Notes: a model not told the origin generated them from the letters alone. A DNA stretch of 64,000 nucleotides from Oscillospiraceae bacterium (GCA_017537045.1 JAFYLN010000060.1:57746-121745); one strand, 5' to 3'; positions 8,574 through 17,432 are shown, numbered from the stretch's first letter. Translations and numbers: made by a program.

Positions 8574-9983
8574 TTATTCCCCGTATTTTGCTACGAAGGC
8601 CCGCATGGCTTTTTCGAAACATTCCATAGGAATCCGTGCCATGCCTGCACCGATCAGACCGCCTTCCTTATTGAACATACCGCCATGGAGGATGGGCGTG
8701 ATGCCGGTTTTCAGCACCTTGCGCATATCGATGCCCACAGGCAGGAAGTCAAAGTCCAGGTTGGGAATGGGGTAATTGTAGTTCTTCTTGATACAGATTT
8801 TCTCCATTTCCCGGGTCTGGGCAATGGCATCCTTCAACTTCATACCCCGCAGATTGCAGACAATCGGAGATGCTGCCGCAGCCAGACCGCCGAGACCGGC
8901 ACACTCCACCACGCAACTGTCACCGCACCAGGGAATCTGGTCGTCGATGGTGTACTTGGAAGAGGTGTATTTGCCTTCCATCATGGGGGCGGGAGCGGTG
9001 AACCACTCGTCTCCCAGAGCCGCGATCTTGATGCCGAATTCCACGCCGTTGCCGCAGACTGCAGTAACCATGGTGGAATACTCTCTGCCCACGTTGCCCA
9101 GCATGGCCGCACGGCTAGCTCCCTGACCGAAGCAATGGAAGAAACGGGGTGTCTCGATGATGTACTTCATGGAAGCAAGAATCTGCTCCTTGGGATAATC
9201 CAGCTGCATCATATCCAGGGTGATCTGATGCTCAAACAGCAGGTCGGCAGCAGACTGGCGGGTATGGTTCTCATCACCCATACTCATGCTCTCTGCCAGA
9301 ATGGGTTTGGTCTGCAAACCACCCCGTTTACGCACCATTTCTGCCATAGGCGGCAGCAGGTATTCGCGCATATGGCGCAGGTTCTCTGCGATACCCTCGG
9401 AGTACAGACCCCAACCGCAGAAACCGCCCTGATAGACGATGCCCTCTGCCGGGAAAGTGGCAGCTACTTTCCCGGAATTGCGATCTTTGGTAACGATCAT
9501 CGCAACATTCTTGGTGATAATACCAGTACCTGCACCAACAGTATTGGTATCCAGCGCAGAGATCATCTTGATCTTACCGCCGTGGATCAATTCCAGGGCC
9601 TCTTCTTCGGTTTTTGCCCAGCCTTCAAACAGGCAGGCGGAGACCATGCCGCGCTGGTGGAGCATGACCATATCTTCAAAAGCAATGGGAGGACCAGAGT
9701 GGGCAACCACATAGTCATCCAGACCTTCCACCACCTCACCGGCTGGCAGCACATCTACCCAAGCAGGGTCTGCTTGAATGATCATGTCCGCCGCAGCTTC
9801 GTTAGCCTCGTCGATCTTTGCTGCCAGATTGCCGTTCATGGACCATTCTACGTAAGTGTTCATCTCGTCGCTGATCTTCACCGGAGGTTGCCAATCGATC
9901 TGGACTGTCTCGCAGTCCTGTGCCGTCAGGGCATCGTAGAAAGAGGAGATGCCGATATTCACAACGCGAAGTTTCTTGCCCAT
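8574..9983 (-). CDS. DUF1116 protein (YlbE/AllG-like subunit)
   Basis: A 469-residue DUF1116 protein, the family of E. coli YlbE, a subunit of the FdrA-YlbE-YlbF oxamate carbamoyltransferase. The N-terminal RVVNIGISSFYDALTAQ and the internal GAGTGIITKNVAM, FHCFGQGASRAAML and EFGIKIAALGDEWFTAPAP blocks match my recollection of the family. The start at 9983 is set by GGAGGTAACAAG just before the ATG; this ribosome site overlaps the stop of the FdrA gene, implying translational coupling. The kinase gene follows after 3 bp. The subunit role is family knowledge; its substrate in this organism is unknown. Confidence 0.82.
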   Translation of the reverse strand: MGKKLRVVNIGISSFYDALTAQDCETVQIDWQPPVKISDEMNTYVEWSMNGNLAAKIDEANEAAADMIIQADPAWVDVLPAGEVVEGLDDYVVAHSGPPIAFEDMVMLHQRGMVSACLFEGWAKTEEEALELIHGGKIKMISALDTNTVGAGTGIITKNVAMIVTKDRNSGKVAATFPAEGIVYQGGFCGWGLYSEGIAENLRHMREYLLPPMAEMVRKRGGLQTKPILAESMSMGDENHTRQSAADLLFEHQITLDMMQLDYPKEQILASMKYIIETPRFFHCFGQGASRAAMLGNVGREYSTMVTAVCGNGVEFGIKIAALGDEWFTAPAPMMEGKYTSSKYTIDDQIPWCGDSCVVECAGLGGLAAAASPIVCNLRGMKLKDAIAQTREMEKICIKKNYNYPIPNLDFDFLPVGIDMRKVLKTGITPILHGGMFNKEGGLIGAGMARIPMECFEKAMRAFVAKYGE

Positions 9984-9987
9984 CTTG

Positions 9988-11505
9988 TTACCTCCGTTCC
10001 AGCGCATTCATCAGGGCACTTGCAAGGCAGCTGCTCTGATAGTTGCTCTTTGTGACGATGACACCGGATTTCTCCAGCAGTTTCTGCTTTTCAACCACGT
10101 TCTGAGGATCTTCCAGAGATCCGCAGATATTGGAAATGAAGATAATGTCGGGATGCTTGGCACATTCCTTGGCAAAGGATGTGATTGGGTCATAGGCAAC
10201 GCCGGGGCCGGTGATAAAGTCCAGCAGCACCACCGCCACTTCCGGATCTTCCAGTTCCTGACACAGCCGCTTCAGCCGCAGGCCCGGATCGAAGACCGGG
10301 TGAGGTGCTTTCGCGGTAAAGTCCTCCGCACCCAGATCCAAAATGGTATGTCCTTCGCTCTGCTCGGAGTCTGCCAGCTTGATGCTGTAAGCATTTTTCA
10401 GGTTGGAATGCAGCGTCACAGCCTGATTGTGTGCCGCAAAATACTGCAGTGCTTCTTCTGTGAAGGTACCGCCGCAGTACAGGCCACGGAAATACTTCTG
10501 CTCTGGAGAAAGCTTAGCCATGCAATCACTGACCAGCTTTTCCAGTTCCTCGCCGGAGTAAGTAAAGTCGGAAACATTGCCTCCGGCAAGGGTCACTGCC
10601 TTCAGGGCAGCGGCTTCCAGACTGAAGGTTCCGTGAACCTTATGGTTTGTGAACAGAGTCTCGTCACTGCCCAGGAACAGGGCAACCACCGGCTTTTTGC
10701 AGTCGTCTGCCGCTGTCAAAACCCGGTCCATAACACCCAGATCTGCCAGCTTGGACACCAGCACGATAACGGTGGTTTCCGGATCTGCTTCCATCCAGCG
10801 GATGCCTTCCAGCATGGTGATGCCGCCGATCCGGGGATACAAGTCACGGCCGCCGGTACCGATGATGTTGGACACACCCATGCCGCACTTTTCAATGATG
10901 CAGCCCACTTCCTGGGCGCCGCTGCCGGAGGCGGCAACGATGCCGATGGGGCCTTTGCGGATAATGGATCCTGCCGCCAGCGCAATGCCTTCGATCAGCG
11001 CAACACCTGCATCGGGGCCCATAACCAGCCTGCCCAGTTTCTTACCCAGCTGCTTCAGTTCCAGTTCCTCTTCCAGAGAAACATTGTCGCTGAAGATAAA
11101 CAGATCCATACCCTTTTCCAGGGCCTTCTTCGCTTCCGCCGCGGCATACTCACCGGGCAGAGAGATCTGGCACAGATCGTAGGCATCTTCTTCCATATCG
11201 ATTTCGCTGATATCACCATAATGCCGGTCGCAGCCGGTATTCTTACGGTCGATGATGTCTTCTGCCAACTGCAGCGCAGCATCATAACTGCCTTCATCTT
11301 CCGCCGTGATCGCAATCACCAGATCGTTGGGACTGACATTTTCCGGTAGTTCGTAACCCAACATTTTCAGCACATCTTGATTTGCACAGGTTGCCATCTG
11401 AGCCTCTGCATTTTCGATGCCCGCCATGGCAGTTACGCGCTCGGAAACACCCATGAGGCTAACAGAGTCCACATAGCGATTTTTCTTCACAATAACTTTT
11501 TTCAT
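9988..11505 (-). CDS. fdrA: FdrA-like acyl-CoA synthetase-superfamily protein
   Basis: A 505-residue FdrA homologue. FdrA proteins resemble fused alpha and beta parts of succinyl-CoA synthetase. The Rossmann-like GIVAASGSGAQEVG and NIIGTGGRDLYPRIGGIT correspond to the SucD-like half, and the C-terminal part (RLKRLCQELEDPEVAVVLLDFITGPGVA) to the ligase-like second half. The phosphohistidine motif GHAGA of true succinyl-CoA synthetases is not seen, as expected for FdrA. In E. coli, FdrA is a subunit of oxamate carbamoyltransferase. Here it is co-transcribed with DUF1116 and the acetate-kinase-like protein. Ribosome site GAGGGAATCAAT. Confidence 0.82.
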   Translation of the reverse strand: MKKVIVKKNRYVDSVSLMGVSERVTAMAGIENAEAQMATCANQDVLKMLGYELPENVSPNDLVIAITAEDEGSYDAALQLAEDIIDRKNTGCDRHYGDISEIDMEEDAYDLCQISLPGEYAAAEAKKALEKGMDLFIFSDNVSLEEELELKQLGKKLGRLVMGPDAGVALIEGIALAAGSIIRKGPIGIVAASGSGAQEVGCIIEKCGMGVSNIIGTGGRDLYPRIGGITMLEGIRWMEADPETTVIVLVSKLADLGVMDRVLTAADDCKKPVVALFLGSDETLFTNHKVHGTFSLEAAALKAVTLAGGNVSDFTYSGEELEKLVSDCMAKLSPEQKYFRGLYCGGTFTEEALQYFAAHNQAVTLHSNLKNAYSIKLADSEQSEGHTILDLGAEDFTAKAPHPVFDPGLRLKRLCQELEDPEVAVVLLDFITGPGVAYDPITSFAKECAKHPDIIFISNICGSLEDPQNVVEKQKLLEKSGVIVTKSNYQSSCLASALMNALERR

Positions 11506-11515
11506 ATTGATTCCC

Positions 11516-13075
11516 TCATATGCTTACGCGGTAAACTTTCATCGTTTCGCCGTCTTTTTGAATTACCACCCGATAATTCTCCCCTTCTTCCACCGCATCC
11601 GCGCGGCAATGGCAGCCAACACTTCCTGTACGCTCCAGCGCACTGACCATGGTGATATATGCGGTCAGCAGATCGTTATACAAGCGGTGCTTCTGGTAGC
11701 AGCCTTGATAGTCACCAAGACACTCAAGCAGTCCGGTGATCTCGGCAATTCCCTGCTTCAAATCCTGTTCGCAGCGAATCACATTCAAGCTCCGGCGCAT
11801 CGTCTGTCGCAGCCGTGCACGGATTTCTTTCACATCCACATCCGGTACTGTGTTAGGTATTATTTCAGATTCACAAGGAATCGGGAACGCGCTGTCCCTT
11901 TGGGCAACCGCTGTCTTTCCGGCGATTCTACCGAAGACCATGGTCTCCAGTCCTGCGTTGCCGCCCAGCCGGTTGGCACCGTGCAATCCGCCGGCAGCTT
12001 CACCGCAGACAAGCAGTCCGGGAACTCCACTCAGACAATACTCATCGATCCGCACACCGCCGCAGGTGGTATGGGCTGCCGGGGCAATCTCCACCGGCTC
12101 TTTCCGCAGGTCAATGCCCCAGGCCAGATACCGCTTCAGATAGGGTTTGTATGCCCCCTGCCATTTCTCTTCCGGCACTTGCGTTGCGTCGAACCAGACA
12201 CCCCCGTGGGCAGATGCGCCATGGCGTCGAATCTCATCGCAGATACATTTGGACTGGACATCCTTCGGCACCCTCTCGGCATTCTCTCCGTAATCCAGCA
12301 TGAACCGGTTTCCTTCTTTGCCCCGCAGAACAGCACCATCGTAAAACATGGTGGTCACGATGCCCTTTCCTGCCACTTCCGGTGGCCACACCGCCGCGCT
12401 GGGCTCAAACTGGACAAATTCCATATCCGTCAGCGCCGCGCCGGCCAGATACGCCATGGCAACGCCATCACCGCCAATGTCGGGAGAATTGGTGGATTCC
12501 GGAAACAGACGGCCAAAGCCGCCGGTGGCCAAAACCACCGTCTTTGCATAGATACTGTAAAACTGATCTTTTTTCGGATCGTAGCATTTTGCGCCAATGA
12601 CCCGGCCATTTTCACAGCATAGTCCCAGCGCCCGCTGGTCATTGATGTGGGTATATCGGGGAGATTGACGCAGTCGATCCCGTATCCGGCGCAGCATCAC
12701 CGCGCCGGTATCATTTTGGATACTGGCAATTCTGGGAACCGTGGAACCCAAGGCATGAAGCAGCCGGGGACTTCCTTCCATCCGATCCAATTCCAGACCC
12801 AGTCCCGTGAAGTAAGCTTCTAGTTCGGCAGCCTGAGAACACAGACTTTGCACCAGCCCGGGATCACATTGACCGTAGCCGGATGCCATTGTATCCTGAT
12901 AGAACAGCACTTCGCTGTCCCCCGGACCCACCGGCATACAGAAACCGTGAATATAGGGGGATGCGCCGCTACCGCTGCCCAGCTGCACCACCTTCAGGTC
13001 ACTTCCCTGAATGATCACATCCGCAGCTACTGTTCCCGTCAGTCCCGCGCCGATAATCAATACATCCGTCTGCAT
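11516..13075 (-). CDS. FAD-binding protein of the fumarate reductase/L-aspartate oxidase family
   Basis: A 519-residue flavoprotein. The N-terminal VLIIGAGLTGTVAADV binds FAD. The middle shows VVLATGGFGRLFPESTNSP and the catalytic-type blocks AAHTTCGGVRID and GGLHGANRLGGNAGLETMVFGRIAG characteristic of the FrdA/SdhA/NadB family. A C-terminal helical domain (RLRQTMRRSLNVIRCEQDL) is also present. No signal peptide or haem-binding region is seen, so it is cytoplasmic. It sits between the IlvD-type dehydratase and FdrA genes with gaps of only 3 and 10 bp, so a redox step in the same pathway is likely. NadB itself is less likely because no nadA or nadC is nearby. Confidence 0.82.
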   Translation of the reverse strand: MQTDVLIIGAGLTGTVAADVIIQGSDLKVVQLGSGSGASPYIHGFCMPVGPGDSEVLFYQDTMASGYGQCDPGLVQSLCSQAAELEAYFTGLGLELDRMEGSPRLLHALGSTVPRIASIQNDTGAVMLRRIRDRLRQSPRYTHINDQRALGLCCENGRVIGAKCYDPKKDQFYSIYAKTVVLATGGFGRLFPESTNSPDIGGDGVAMAYLAGAALTDMEFVQFEPSAAVWPPEVAGKGIVTTMFYDGAVLRGKEGNRFMLDYGENAERVPKDVQSKCICDEIRRHGASAHGGVWFDATQVPEEKWQGAYKPYLKRYLAWGIDLRKEPVEIAPAAHTTCGGVRIDEYCLSGVPGLLVCGEAAGGLHGANRLGGNAGLETMVFGRIAGKTAVAQRDSAFPIPCESEIIPNTVPDVDVKEIRARLRQTMRRSLNVIRCEQDLKQGIAEITGLLECLGDYQGCYQKHRLYNDLLTAYITMVSALERTGSVGCHCRADAVEEGENYRVVIQKDGETMKVYRVSI

Positions 13076-13078
13076 TGT

Positions 13079-14755
13079 TTACTCCCAAACACCGCCCTTG
13101 GCCATGGAGCCAACATTCTTCACGAACAAACGCAGGAAACGCGGATATTTTTCCGCCGGGAAGGTCCAGCTGAAAGCTGCCTTGCGTGTGGCCAGCTCTT
13201 CCTCGGACAATTCCACATTCATGGTGCGCTTTGCAACATCGATAGTGATAATATCCCCCTCTTTGATCAGGCCCAGGGGGCCACCCAGCGCAGCCTCGGG
13301 GGAAACATAACCCACGCTCAGGCCGGAAGTACCACCGGAGAAACGGCCATCGGTAATGACTGCGCAGGATTTATACAGTTCCGGGTCACCCTTCAGCTCT
13401 TCCTGAAAGGTGAAAGCGGTGGTGCCGAAACGAGCCTTCAGACCCAGAAAACGCAGCACACAGGCATCACCGGGCTGCACCTTGCCGGCACGAAGTGCTT
13501 CCAGACCCTCTTCCAAAGAATCGAATATCCGCGCTTTGCCCCGGAAGGTCTGCAGTTCTTCGGGAACTGCTGCAATTTTCAAAATAGATCCCTCAGGAGC
13601 CAGATTACCATACAGGACACCCAGCCCCGGCTCCTTTGACACGGGATTCTCCAGTGTGCGAATCACTTCTGCATCATACTTCGGTGCGATACGGCAATTC
13701 TCTTCCAAAGTACGGCCAGTAACCGTCAGGCAACCGCCGTTCAGCTTGGGCATCAGTTCCTTCAGCAGCGCCCGCATGCCACCGGCCATATCCAAATCCT
13801 TCACGGAGTAAGGGCCGCCGGGTGCCAGATGGGACAGCAGCGGAATTTCATTGGATGCCTCGTCAAAATACTTCCACCAGGGAAGATCATACCCCGCTTC
13901 ATTGGCGATTGCGGGAATATGCAGAATCAGGTTGGAAGAACCGGCCACTGCCATATCCATTTTGATGGCATTTTTGATAGCCTCAACGGTCATGATATCT
14001 CTGGCCTTGATATCATGTTCTACCAGATACATGATCTGCTTACCGGCCTCGTAAGCCAGCTTGTATAGCTGAGAACCGGTGGCATCCATGGTGGCGTTGT
14101 TGGGTAGAGACATACCAAGCGCCTCAGAAACCATGCACATGGAGTTTGCGGTGGTCATGGACGTACATGCGCCGCAAGTGCCCCAGGAATTCTCGATCAG
14201 ATCATTGTAAAGGTCCATATCGATGGCACCCTTATGGGCCGCACCCACCTTATCCTGTGCATGGATGTGGAGCACTTCCTTACCTCTGCAATGACCCAAG
14301 GGCATATAGCCACCGGTTACCAGAATGGTGGGGATATTCACTCTGGCTGCGCCCATCAAATGGCCGGGTACGATGGAGTCGCAGGTGGACAGCAGCACCA
14401 TGCCATCGAACATATTGCTCTCAGAAGTCAGCTCCACCTGGTCCGCAATCAGGTTACGGCTGGGAACTTCGATATAGCGGGGATCTTTCATAACCATGCC
14501 GTCACAGACAGCGGTGGTCATCACTTCCACCGGCAGACCGCCGGCTTCCCGGATGCCCTGCTTGACTCGCTCGGCCAGCTTGTCCAGATGGACGTGGCCA
14601 GGGTTATATTCATTCCATGAATTCACCACACCGATCAGAGGACGGCGCTGTTCTTCCACGGTGTAACCCATGCCGCACATCAGACCCTTTCTGCACTCGG
14701 ATGCCTCGCCGAATTCCCAGTTGCTGCGCATATCTGCATAAGTCTTCGTTGCCAT
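13079..14755 (-). CDS. IlvD/Edd family sugar-acid dehydratase
   Basis: A 558-residue Fe-S dehydratase. Motifs include the LLSTCDSIVPGH and NSWGTCGACTSMTTANSM cysteine regions that ligate the cluster, and the C-terminal TDGRFSGGTSGLSVGYVSPEA and GGPLGLIKEGDIITIDV blocks. The early sequence (RPLIGVVNSWNEYNPGHVHL) is closer to sugar-acid dehydratases (gluconate, xylonate, arabonate) than to dihydroxyacid dehydratase of leucine/valine synthesis, and there is no ilv gene nearby. It would turn an aldonate into a 2-keto-3-deoxy acid, feeding kdgK and eda. I chose the second ATG (14755) because GAGAGG, overlapping the end of the SDR gene, is at the right distance. Confidence 0.88.
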   Translation of the reverse strand: MATKTYADMRSNWEFGEASECRKGLMCGMGYTVEEQRRPLIGVVNSWNEYNPGHVHLDKLAERVKQGIREAGGLPVEVMTTAVCDGMVMKDPRYIEVPSRNLIADQVELTSESNMFDGMVLLSTCDSIVPGHLMGAARVNIPTILVTGGYMPLGHCRGKEVLHIHAQDKVGAAHKGAIDMDLYNDLIENSWGTCGACTSMTTANSMCMVSEALGMSLPNNATMDATGSQLYKLAYEAGKQIMYLVEHDIKARDIMTVEAIKNAIKMDMAVAGSSNLILHIPAIANEAGYDLPWWKYFDEASNEIPLLSHLAPGGPYSVKDLDMAGGMRALLKELMPKLNGGCLTVTGRTLEENCRIAPKYDAEVIRTLENPVSKEPGLGVLYGNLAPEGSILKIAAVPEELQTFRGKARIFDSLEEGLEALRAGKVQPGDACVLRFLGLKARFGTTAFTFQEELKGDPELYKSCAVITDGRFSGGTSGLSVGYVSPEAALGGPLGLIKEGDIITIDVAKRTMNVELSEEELATRKAAFSWTFPAEKYPRFLRLFVKNVGSMAKGGVWE

Positions 14756-14760
14756 ATTCA

Positions 14761-15555
14761 TTACCTCTCAAAATCCTCTTTCATCACCTGAATAGTACCA
14801 GAAATTGCCTGACCACCGTCTACCGTCAGCGTCTGACCGACGATATACTCCGTGCTCTTAATATCAGACAAAAACATAATAGCCGGGATAATGTGCTCCG
14901 TCTGACCCAGAAAACCGGTGGGAATCTTGTTCTGGAAACCATCCAGATGTTCAGGCTTATAGCGGTCTGCCAGTTTGGTCATGATCAGACCCGGCGCAAT
15001 ACAGTTGACGCGGATGCCATAGGGTGCCACTTCCACACCCAGGGACTTGGTGAACATATCCAGACCGGCCTTGGCCGCACAGTAGGGCAACATCTTCCGC
15101 TTGACCCAGGTGACGGAGCCGTGGACGGAGCTGATGTTGACGATGCGACCGGGGATCTTGTTTGCCTTCATATTCTTTACCGCAGCATGGGCGCAGTAAG
15201 CACAGGCATTCAGATTCAGATTGATCTGGCTGTCCCAGTAATCCATAGGCATATCGTCAAATTCACCCTTGGGAATCTGGAGTGCGCCTCCTGCATTGTT
15301 GATGAGCACATCAATGACACCGTAATGTGTCAGAAATTCTTCCATCAGCTTTTCACACTCTGCCCGGATGCTCAGGTCTACCCGGAAGATCTGGGCATCC
15401 ACACCGTACTTCAGGCACTCTTCCTGAACAGCCATTGCCCCCTCAGGGCTCTTCAAGTAAGTAATGCCCACATTGTTGCCCCGCTTTGCAAACTCAATTG
15501 CAACCGCAGCGCCGATACCATGGGACGAACCCGTTACCAATACATTTCTGGCCAT
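14761..15555 (-). CDS. short-chain dehydrogenase/reductase
   Basis: A 264-residue classical SDR. TGSSHGIG at 8-15 is the cofactor loop, NNAG is at 86-89, the catalytic serine is in NISS (142-143), and Y158/K162 form YCAAK. The C-terminus shows the usual VGQTLTVDGG. A basic residue is not seen right after the second strand, so NAD(H) is slightly more likely than NADP(H). It could oxidise a sugar to a lactone (glucose-1-dehydrogenase-like) or oxidise a 2-keto-3-deoxy acid at C4/C5. It is 13 bp after the MBL hydrolase gene and its last codons form the ribosome site of the dehydratase gene. Confidence 0.88.
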   Translation of the reverse strand: MARNVLVTGSSHGIGAAVAIEFAKRGNNVGITYLKSPEGAMAVQEECLKYGVDAQIFRVDLSIRAECEKLMEEFLTHYGVIDVLINNAGGALQIPKGEFDDMPMDYWDSQINLNLNACAYCAHAAVKNMKANKIPGRIVNISSVHGSVTWVKRKMLPYCAAKAGLDMFTKSLGVEVAPYGIRVNCIAPGLIMTKLADRYKPEHLDGFQNKIPTGFLGQTEHIIPAIMFLSDIKSTEYIVGQTLTVDGGQAISGTIQVMKEDFER

Positions 15556-15568
15556 AATCTTTTTCTCC

Positions 15569-16450
15569 CTAAATTTGTTGATGATCTATTTTTTCCAAAT
15601 GCTGTGTGACGGTATATAGCGCAAGGAACAGCCGATCCGGCATAGCACAGCCATGGGTGCGGATCAGATTCCGCGCGATTTCCACAGGGTCTGTTATCCC
15701 ATTGCGGTGTTCCTGTTGGATAAAATCGTGATATTGCTGCACCGCATCAGAGCAACAACGCAGAGCAGCCTTCACCGCGTCCGCTCCACTGATATTCCAA
15801 CCGATTTCATCATAGTCATGTCCACAAACAATGTTCTCAATCTCCATGGCCTGCAGCCTTTCCAGAGAAGCCAAATACTGGTCCAGATCCTTGTAGAACC
15901 CAACACCCTGTGCAGGAGTACCGTTACCTTGTAAAGAGTCACCGGTGATCAGCGTCTTGGTGGGAATGTCAAACCAGCACACGCAGTCATTATCATGACC
16001 GGGCGTGTGGATCACCTGCAGTCTGCCGGCAATGATCCCGCCGTCTTTCAGAACCCGATCCACCGGTACGCCCTGCAGATAACATTGGGGCGCGGGGCTG
16101 TGTTCCGGGAATTTGGTGCGGGTTTCGATGGCATAAGGCACCGGATCTTCCACCTTGGGTACAGAAGACTCATGAGCCGCAACTTTCAAATTTGCTAGAT
16201 TTTTGATCCTTGCATGACCGCCGATATGGTCACCGTGGGTGTGGGTGTTCAGCAGCCATGTGATATCGGACAGCTCCATGCCCAACGCAGCCAAGGCAGG
16301 CACAATGTAATGATCCACGTCGGTGTCCTTTGCGCCGCTGTCAACCAAACAATTTTCCTCGCCTTCCACCAGCAACACACCGGTCCACAGTCCCGAAAGC
16401 GGAACTTTTAGCAGAAAAACCCCGGGATATAACGCTTCAAATCCCAACAT
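15569..16450 (-). CDS. MBL-fold metallo-hydrolase
   Basis: A 293-residue metallo-beta-lactamase-fold hydrolase with the zinc motif HTHGDH at 70-75, a later HTPGHDNDCVCWFD histidine, and a C-terminal GHDYDE. The C-terminal ~80 residues are helical. MBL proteins beside SDR and IlvD dehydratases may act as lactonases; glyoxalase-II-like thioesterase activity is the alternative. It is the first gene of the upstream operon. The ATG follows AAAAGGAGGCATTGCAAT. About 100 bp upstream lies the second copy of the candidate AraC box. Confidence 0.85.
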   Translation of the reverse strand: MLGFEALYPGVFLLKVPLSGLWTGVLLVEGEENCLVDSGAKDTDVDHYIVPALAALGMELSDITWLLNTHTHGDHIGGHARIKNLANLKVAAHESSVPKVEDPVPYAIETRTKFPEHSPAPQCYLQGVPVDRVLKDGGIIAGRLQVIHTPGHDNDCVCWFDIPTKTLITGDSLQGNGTPAQGVGFYKDLDQYLASLERLQAMEIENIVCGHDYDEIGWNISGADAVKAALRCCSDAVQQYHDFIQQEHRNGITDPVEIARNLIRTHGCAMPDRLFLALYTVTQHLEKIDHQQI

Positions 16451-16552
16451 ATTGCAATGCCTCCTTTTGCAGCAAAATCTTTTTTCTAATACTATAAGTA
16501 TAGGTTTTTCTCAACCGCACTTCCATGCAAAAAATGACGGCAAATTTGCAAA

Positions 16553-16579
16553 AAATACACTTTTTACATCATACCATAA
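16553..16579 (-). promoter_or_regulatory. candidate AraC-regulator box, copy 2
   Basis: Read on the minus strand this begins TTATGGTATGATGTAAAAAG and matches 24 of 27 bases of the sequence at 6500-6526. It lies about 103 bp upstream of the MBL gene, oriented toward it, in the place expected for an activator site. No good -35 precedes its TATGAT, in keeping with an activator-dependent promoter. Confidence 0.5.
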
Positions 16580-16640
16580 TGTGTTGCATGCGCCGGGCAC
16601 TGGACACTATACCCGCCGATGTCTAGTATGGATAGTAACA

Positions 16641-16685
16641 AAATCGCAAGATTGGAGGTAGAACTTACCGCCAACCTTGCGATTT
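16641..16685 (-). terminator. rho-independent terminator of the esterase gene
   Basis: A 14-bp inverted repeat (AATCGCAAGATTGG and its complement with one G-T pair) with a 15-nt loop, followed on the minus strand by TTTTG. It lies 26 bp after the esterase stop codon. Confidence 0.7.
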
Positions 16686-16710
16686 CGCATTCTTCAATAT
16701 ATTCAACAGA

Positions 16711-17337
16711 TCAGCGTTTCCTATTCAACAGCCACGCCATTAACTCTCCGTTGTAAGCATAGGACCATGCATTATGCCCCACACCTTCCAGTCTGGAATA
16801 TTTGACATTTGCATGCATTTGCTTCAGCTTTTCCACCATTTCATCCGACTGTACCGGAGATACCACCGGATCTTCCGCTCCATGAAATACCCAAATCGGC
16901 ATTTTCAGCACACCGGCATTCCATGCCATGCCGCCACCGCACACCGGTGCAATGGCCGCAAACATGTCTGGCTTTGCCATCGCAGTAAACCAGGTACCAT
17001 ATCCACCCATGCTCAGGCCAGTCAAATATACCCGATTCTCATCCACATCGAATTCCTGAATAACCTGCCGGATAAAGCCAAGGATCGATTCCACTCTGGC
17101 TGCCCAGAACGTATCCGTTGGGCACTGGGGCATCGCAACAATACATTCCTGCTCGTTTTGCATCAAATAGTTAGAAAAGCCATGAACATCAACTGCTTTT
17201 AAATCTTCCTTGCCGTCTCCTCGTTCGCCCGCTCCATGGAGCTGTACAATGAGGGGTAGTTTCTCCCTTTTTACCTCAGGTGCATACTCGACAAAAGGAA
17301 ATATCCATTTTTCTTCTCTGTGTTCGATCCGTTTCAT
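16711..17337 (-). CDS. alpha/beta-hydrolase esterase
   Basis: A 208-residue alpha/beta-hydrolase without signal peptide, of the small carboxylesterase / PHB-depolymerase-like type. The catalytic triad is visible: S109 in GLSMGGYG, D156 in HGAEDPVV and H188 in VGHNAWS. An oxyanion-region QLHGAGERG is at 32-40. It probably deacylates sugar or phenolic esters, which would fit the carbohydrate locus to its left, but it has its own promoter and terminator and need not belong to that regulon. Confidence 0.88.
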   Translation of the reverse strand: MKRIEHREEKWIFPFVEYAPEVKREKLPLIVQLHGAGERGDGKEDLKAVDVHGFSNYLMQNEQECIVAMPQCPTDTFWAARVESILGFIRQVIQEFDVDENRVYLTGLSMGGYGTWFTAMAKPDMFAAIAPVCGGGMAWNAGVLKMPIWVFHGAEDPVVSPVQSDEMVEKLKQMHANVKYSRLEGVGHNAWSYAYNGELMAWLLNRKR

Positions 17338-17383
17338 AATCCACCTCTTGCTAACGGTTTATTGTTAATTTTAGTCCACGCTA

Positions 17384-17406
17384 CATAATAACGCTATATT
17401 ATTATG
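17384..17406. promoter_or_regulatory. inverted repeat overlapping the esterase promoter
   Basis: CATAATAA, 7 bp, TTATTATG: an 8-bp perfect inverted repeat whose edge overlaps the -10 element of the promoter at 17404-17432. The position just downstream of -10 suits a repressor operator; no regulator gene is adjacent. Confidence 0.35.
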
Positions 17407-17432
17407 ATATCTTCGCACTATCCTTTTGTCAA
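17404..17432 (-). promoter_or_regulatory. sigma-A promoter of the esterase gene
   Basis: On the minus strand TTGACA, 17 bp, TATCAT, about 65 bp before the esterase start codon. Confidence 0.7.

Noticed and set aside
11516..13075. NadB (L-aspartate oxidase) for NAD synthesis
   Set aside because: Family resemblance is real, but nadA/nadC are absent and the gene is embedded in a catabolic operon.
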